64,000 bases of DNA from Voacanga thouarsii. Taxonomy: Eukaryota; Streptophyta; Magnoliopsida; Gentianales; Apocynaceae. The position numbers were made by a program, and so were the translations under genes. The notes beneath the pieces were generated by a model that saw only the letters and a program-made list of their open reading frames with translations, did no database searches and was not told where the DNA came from. This document shows, piece after piece, positions 58,716 to 64,000 of this stretch (positions are counted from its first letter, which is position 1; the number at the start of each line of letters is the position of its first letter). Location: contig JANUWF010001224.1 of assembly GCA_026120185.1 (NCBI GenBank), positions 2,542,001 through 2,606,000 on the forward strand. The letters run 5' to 3'.

Positions 58716-59640
58716 CCCAAATAGAAAAGACCCAAAAAAAGAAAAAAAGTCCGAGTCTCACATAACTGTTGAATTATTGTGCATAATTTTGGATTCAAAT
58801 CTTTTATAAAATATAAACACCTTATACAGATCTCATATAGTTTACCCTCTCAATTGATTTACAAAATATTGCCCATGAGAGTGGAGTTTGCTTGAATCGC
58901 ATGCTTGAATTTCTTTGACTCTTTGGTCAAAGATGGAGTCCTAGAAGTCGTATATGGCGTGACAGCCTTGATTAGAGTGTCGAATTCTGATGGCTTGTAC
59001 AATCTGAAAATTGGATCTAGTTTTAGTTTTGTGAGCAATTTATGCATATAAGATATAATTTTATATACATGAGATATTATTTGATAAAAAATTTTGAATA
59101 ACAGAATAATATTATTTATAAAAAATTATTGACACCTATAAAACATTTATACACATGTAATTTTATTTATTTTCAATTTAAATTGTCAAATTACTACACA
59201 ACTTACTCGGGTGCAGATTTGATAACTTTGATTGTTTGGAAGTACTTTCCCTTTTGTTGTTAATATTCCACAACATTAACCACTTTTCTATATCCCTTCA
59301 CTTGCTAATTTAAAAGCTTATTTTCCCTTTGGAAGTTTTTTTTTTTAAATTATTACCTGTAGATCACAAGTTCAAACGATAAAAAATAATATTTTTATAA
59401 AACATATATAAAGAAGACTATGTATATTATGCAATTTCCTCCCATTACCTTGCGAGGCAGGGAGTGCTTAGGTTCCAGGGTGTGCCTTTGTTTTTTTATT
59501 AAAAACAAAAAGGAAAATGTTTCCTTTAACTTACCTCTTATCCCATTTGCAGTAGACTTAATAAAATAATGATTCTTATAAGAACAAATTAAAAAATAAT
59601 AAAACATTACAATAAAAAGGTATTATAGCTACACTTTTTT
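58716..59640. other. AT-rich intergenic DNA
   Basis: No gene recognised. A minus-strand frame at 58859-59047 is short and without signature. Confidence 0.35.
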
Positions 59641-59647
59641 TAATATC

Positions 59648-60170
59648 ATTAATTAAAAGTATTCCTATAATAAAGATATTCTTGATATTTAGAATAAAAT
59701 ATCGACAAATAAAAATATCCCACCAATTTTTAATTAAAGTATCGGTATATTATATTTTTTTTCGATGTTCACAAAAATACGTTGCAATATTAAAAATATT
59801 TCTGACACTTTTTAAAAAAAATAACGTTTAAGTAAACAATGTCAAATAACGAAGATACTTTCTGATAGAAGTGTTGTCTTATTTAAAATTTTATGGACAC
59901 TTTAAAATTAATTATCCTGATCTAAAAGGGATTTTTTGACCGATATTAATTAAAAACGTCTCTATGATATAATTATTCTCTATATTTAATATAAAATGTT
60001 GACTAATTAATTTTTTTGACATAAAATAAAAGAGTCAACATATTTTATATATTCCCAACATTAATAAAAAAATATATCAAAAATATTTTTGACATTTTTT
60101 TTTTGAAAAAGTTATACTATAGTCATGTTAAATAATAAAACACTTACACATCATCTCATTCAAAATTTTA
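59648..60170. repeat. Degenerate duplication of about 300 bp
   Basis: Two blocks starting near 59648 and 59948 share the order ATTAATTAAAA, TCTTGATATTTA or TCTCTATATTTA, AATATTTTTGACATTTTTT-like, then TGTCAAATAA or TGTTAAATAA. They are clearly related but strongly diverged. Such AT-rich repeats with GACATT motifs suggest part of a DNA transposon, of unknown class. Confidence 0.45.
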
Positions 60171-61922
60171 AGATATTTTTTAAATAGTTGTCTTGATTTT
60201 AGGGATATTTTTAGTGTTATCTCATTTTTCTTATTGCCCACCCCATTGCCAAAGCTTCCTTTCTTCCCATGCCGCTGTGAAACTCGAAGGATTGGGCGGG
60301 CTAATTCTAGGATTTTTTTTTTTTTTTTTGTTTTTTTGGTACTAAAAGTAGGGTGAATTTGGGACAAATTTGGGGTCAATCTCTGTGAATTTAAGTCTCT
60401 ACCACTTCTCGTATTACCTTGGTCTACAGTCTTGGTTGTATTCTTGACTTGGGAATTCAGTTTTATTGGTGGAAAATTAGTTCTTTAGGCTTGCGTGGGC
60501 TATTTTGAGATGGGAGTTTGAGCTTGGCCTTCAGCGACAAAGATATATATCCGTGTTTGATTTTTCCGAGGTGAGAATTTCTGGAGTTTGATTTTCTTTT
60601 TAATATAGAAAGTAATTGTAGTTTTCTAATTTTAGTTTCAGTTGGTCCAGTCCTCAAATCAATTCCAGAGATTGATTGATGTTCATGAGTTGTACTATTT
60701 TCATTTCACTTGCGCAAATTGAATTTTTATTGAATTGGATTAAGATGAGTTTAATTAAACGTATGTCTTAGATTTTTTGATAAATAACTAATTTATTCTT
60801 AATTAAAATTTATTATTTTAAGAAACATTTTTTACATTTTATTGATTTATTTTTATTTTTGATATATAATAACAAAAAATATATATATAATATTAAAATA
60901 TTTAATTATATTTCAATTCAACTACGGTCAGACCTGTGAACTATTGAATCTATTGCTTCACTAGTTCGATAACCGGTTTGATTTTCAAAATCTTGGTTGT
61001 GAGTATATGATATTTTTGAAAAAATGAGAATGATTTAAATTATTATTACTTTTAAATTAAAATAAAATTTTAAATTGAGATAGAAATGAGAAATTGCAAT
61101 CGAAATTCACCTAGAATTCTGTTCAAAGTTGTGAATTAGTGCCTGTAAATTTAATCCTGGCTCTGTCTTTTGTAGATTCAAAATGATGTTGGGAATTGGC
61201 AATTAGTTAAATGGTTAGTGATGGTCCGAGTAATTCCGCCTCCTGTAGTAAATTCCACATTATCTTTGTATGATGTTACGATGTCACCATTTCTCAAGGC
61301 AAGTTTCATTCCCATGGAATTTACTCTTGAGCCTGCAAGAAATTTTCTTACTTTAAATTGGTAAATTTGTTTTTCTGTAAATCTCTTATTTCTGTGCTAC
61401 AAAAAAGATTTGTTGATCAATTCTTGATATTAGTCATAAAAGTTTCTGCACCAATGAAGAACATTAACCAGATAGATTTTTCTAGTGTATGCAGATCCTA
61501 GTGCGAGTACAGAGGCACCTCTTGAAATTGAACCTCAAGAATCAAATTCAAATATTAGAACTTTAGGAAATTTAAGTCACCTAAAACCCAAAATCTATCA
61601 AATTAAGCTAACTAAATCAACACTCAAATGCCTCCAATCCAGGAACGATGAAGAACAAGTGAGATGAAAAGGTTTAGGCACTTAAATTGGAACCTAGAAA
61701 GAACCTTAGATGAATAATCAATCAAGACCCAATTCTAGAGAGCTAATTGAATTTTCCTAGGAAGACTAGAATCTAAATTCTTAGGATGTATTAATTCCTA
61801 AGAAAAGTCTTGATAGATTTGGGGAAGCCCGAAGAGGAATCATCTCTCAACTCCCAAGAGAGACTCTTGAATTTCAAGAAGAAATGTCTAATGTTCAAAA
61901 TCTGTTACACAAGAGCTATAAT

Positions 61923-61925
<3 letters not shown>
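60171..61925. other. Intergenic DNA, weak exon-like signals only
   Basis: Poly-T runs lie at 60305-60330. A plus-strand stretch near 61225-61300 (MVRVIPPPVVNSTLS, ending by CTCAAG/GCAAGT) and another at 61498-61540 after GTATGCAG look like possible exons. I recognise no protein and do not call a gene. Confidence 0.25.

Positions 61926-61968
<43 letters not shown>
61926..61968. repeat. (AT)n microsatellite
   Basis: A pure TA tract of about 42 bp. Confidence 0.95.
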
Positions 61969-61970
<2 letters not shown>

Positions 61971-63979
61971 TCCCAAATTGCCCTAACTAGTTAGTAAGCT
62001 AAACATAGGATTAGATGGCCTTAATACATGTATTAAGGCCCTATTATATGCCTTTTAATAAGTAAAAACTTAATAGAAATCGTGACAATTAAAAAGGAAT
62101 ACAATTAAACTAAAAACTCGAAAATTAGCATAATTCGGGAGTGTCTCGACATGGGTCTTCGCCAATTTAGGTACTAGGGTTGGAACCGGCTCTATTCTGT
62201 CTCTCAATAGTAGCATTAGGTTGGCGTTGGTTTGGGACTTAGGGCTAATACTAGCTTCCTTCTAGTCGCTGTCCCCTATTTTGTTGCACTTCAAAACCTG
62301 CTCCATTAACCTCCATTCAGTTTCCATATGTTTCCTTGATCTTCCAAATGAAATGTTGGTCATTTTGAACTCCTTTTGATACTTCTTTGAACTTCAATCC
62401 TTGTTTAAGTGTTGGTTTGATTTTCTACATAGATTGTTGCTTGTTTTGTGCATCTTTTGGCCCTTCCTTGACCATCCATCTCTTCACAATCTTTTTGGCC
62501 CTTAATTTGTTGAATTGATCTCATCCAAGAAGCCATGAGTTGTGTCCTTAATTTTCTTCCCCCTTCTTTGAATTGGTTGTCATACTCGCGACGATTTCTA
62601 TCATATCTCCCTTCTTTAGGTTGATTCATTCTCAAATTAACATGCCAAAATGCTTGAGTGGATTTCCCTATATTATAATTCAAACAAGAATTTTGGTGTG
62701 GAGGTAAAACTTTTGGCTTTGCACCTCACTAATATCCTTGTTTTCTCTCTTCACAACCCACACTTTTCCTCCGCTTTCTTTTCTTTTCTCCCCTTCTTGT
62801 TTCACTCCTTTTTTTTTCTCTCAAATTTGAAGAGGTCACTCTCCTTTCATCCTCTTGCTCCCTCTTTAGTTCTCTCTTCTCTTTTAATTATGTTTGTATT
62901 TGGAGGTTGATGCATGTTTTTGAATACAAGAAATATTACCAACAAATTACACAATTACTCAAGTTTTAATTAAAATGCTAAACACTCAACCACACATATG
63001 AGCAAGTATACCTATCATGTAGTATATGGAATAACATGTATCAAATCCACAAGAACTTAAGCTCCTACCTTTCTTTACTTAAATCTTTATTGTTTAGCTC
63101 ACAAAATAAAGAAATAGAAGTAAATAATCTACTAACCTTATATACTAGAGAATAAAACAAGTTCACATAAAAAAAGTTACAAGGATAATCAAGGAGCGAG
63201 AATAAGAAGAAAAGAAATCCTTTAAAACATGATAATGATTGATTAGCAATTATCACAATTAATTATCGTATTGGTATCATAAAGGAATAAAATAGATTCT
63301 ACTTCTTTCCCAAGTTGTGGATTCACTATCCTTCTAGCCAATTTAGTAGATTTCTCAATCTCACTAAAACAGCAAAAAAGATGCATAAAGAACAATTCAT
63401 TAGAAAAATATCCCTATCCCTAGGTGATATTAAAGTATGAAATCAATCAATATCCCTATACTCTAGGTGGCATTAATCAATCATTGATCACTCAAATTCA
63501 ATTCTTAACCTCCTTTCCCAAGTTAGTTAAGAAAATAAATATAAAAAAATTTAAATTGAACCTCTTCTAATCTTCTTTTCCAAGTTAATTAAAAGGAAGA
63601 AACAATCAATCAATTCACCAAATAAAGTAAGTAACCAAATACCAAGAATAATAATCTATTGATCAAATAGCCAAAATCAATACAAAATTGTGAATAAAAA
63701 AATTCCACAAAATACAATTAAAATAATTAAATTTCAAATTGTCAATAAATTAAAAAGAAGAGGAGAAGAAATCACTCATAGAAAAGTAAGCCTTTTTCTT
63801 CTTTCTTAAAACGTTCTTGATCAATCTCATTTCTTTCTCCAAAAGTCTTCTTGATCTTCCTAAATCTTAGTGCTTCTCTAGGAGTTTCCTATGGGTTTGG
63901 AAGTCCCAAAGGTGAAAATTTAGTTTAGGGATTATTATTCTCCTGTATTTATAGGAGTTTGGAATGCCAAAAATGTAAG
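61969..63979. other. Repeat-like DNA without recognised gene
   Basis: The part 62990-63070 (GCAAGTATACCTATCATGTA, then AAATCCACAAGAACTTAAG) resembles a phrase common in non-coding parts of large plant retrotransposons, but I cannot assign a family. The open frames at 62405-62683 and 62650-62910 have no signature. Confidence 0.25.
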
Positions 63980-64000
63980 TGTTATGCCATTGAGGCAATT
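63980..64000 (+). repeat. Start of a TGTTATGCC-type copia LTR, cut by window end
   Basis: TGTTATGCCATTGAGGCAAT matches the LTR start at 35703 with few changes. GTAAG just before it would be the left target duplication. The element would continue to the right of the window. Confidence 0.45.

Noticed and set aside
61225..61670. Possible two-exon plus-strand gene (MVRVIPPPVV..., then DPSASTEAPLEIEP)
   Set aside because: Exon-like splice sites, but no recognisable family and no continuing exon; too weak to call.
62405..62910. Open frames of 86-92 aa on both strands
   Set aside because: No signature, and the two overlap on opposite strands in repeat-like DNA.

Overview
This is a repeat-dominated stretch of a plant nuclear genome, most likely a eudicot: it is AT-rich, has intron-bearing host-gene fragments with plant-type splice sites, initiator-Met-primed Ty1/copia and Ty3/gypsy elements, CACTA and hAT transposons and an L1-type LINE. 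I see no intact host gene and no intact autonomous transposon; nearly every recognisable reading frame is interrupted. No species can be named from the sequence.

Layout. 1-3204: AT-rich DNA with a TTAGTTGGTA/TACCAACTAA motif array, a GDSL esterase/lipase C-terminal fragment and an ARM-like fragment, both on the minus strand. 3210-21342: one large minus-strand Ty3/gypsy chromovirus (Tekay/Del-like) with LTRs of about 4.2 kb. It carries gag-pol remnants and an intact extra 158-codon ORF ahead of gag, and its RNase H region is split by an inverted solo LTR of the same family (9145-13389). 22455-25907: a non-autonomous CACTA element with target duplication AAC that has captured four exons of a kinesin-14 gene. 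26343-35416: a complete but decayed minus-strand Ty1/copia element with target duplication AGGTG, inserted in the remains of a second CACTA element whose right end is at 35651. 35703-38900: an LTR fragment beginning TGTTATGCC and the 3' part of a SIRE/Maximus-like copia element. 39093-41962: a fragmented minus-strand 2-oxoglutarate/Fe(II) dioxygenase pseudogene with one exon duplicated. 42636-43462: an hAT-type and a Stowaway-like MITE. 44400-45970: a 5'-truncated L1-type LINE on the minus strand. 46490-47912: LTR-like DNA of uncertain class. 47918-58195: a plus-strand relative of the first copia element, rearranged so that one LTR plus 520 bp of its downstream flank is present again upstream of the body. 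58716-64000: AT-rich DNA with degenerate repeats and, in the last 21 bases, the start of another TGTTATGCC-type LTR.

How the pieces relate. The window is a history of nested insertions rather than a set of cooperating genes. The most unusual items are: the pre-gag ORF with SUMO-interaction-like motifs; perfect pol III A/B boxes at fixed spacing in the U3 of the chromovirus LTR; a cluster of strong hairpins in the 5' leader of both copia elements; the kinesin-14 Pack-CACTA; and the LTR-flank-LTR rearrangement of the second copia element.
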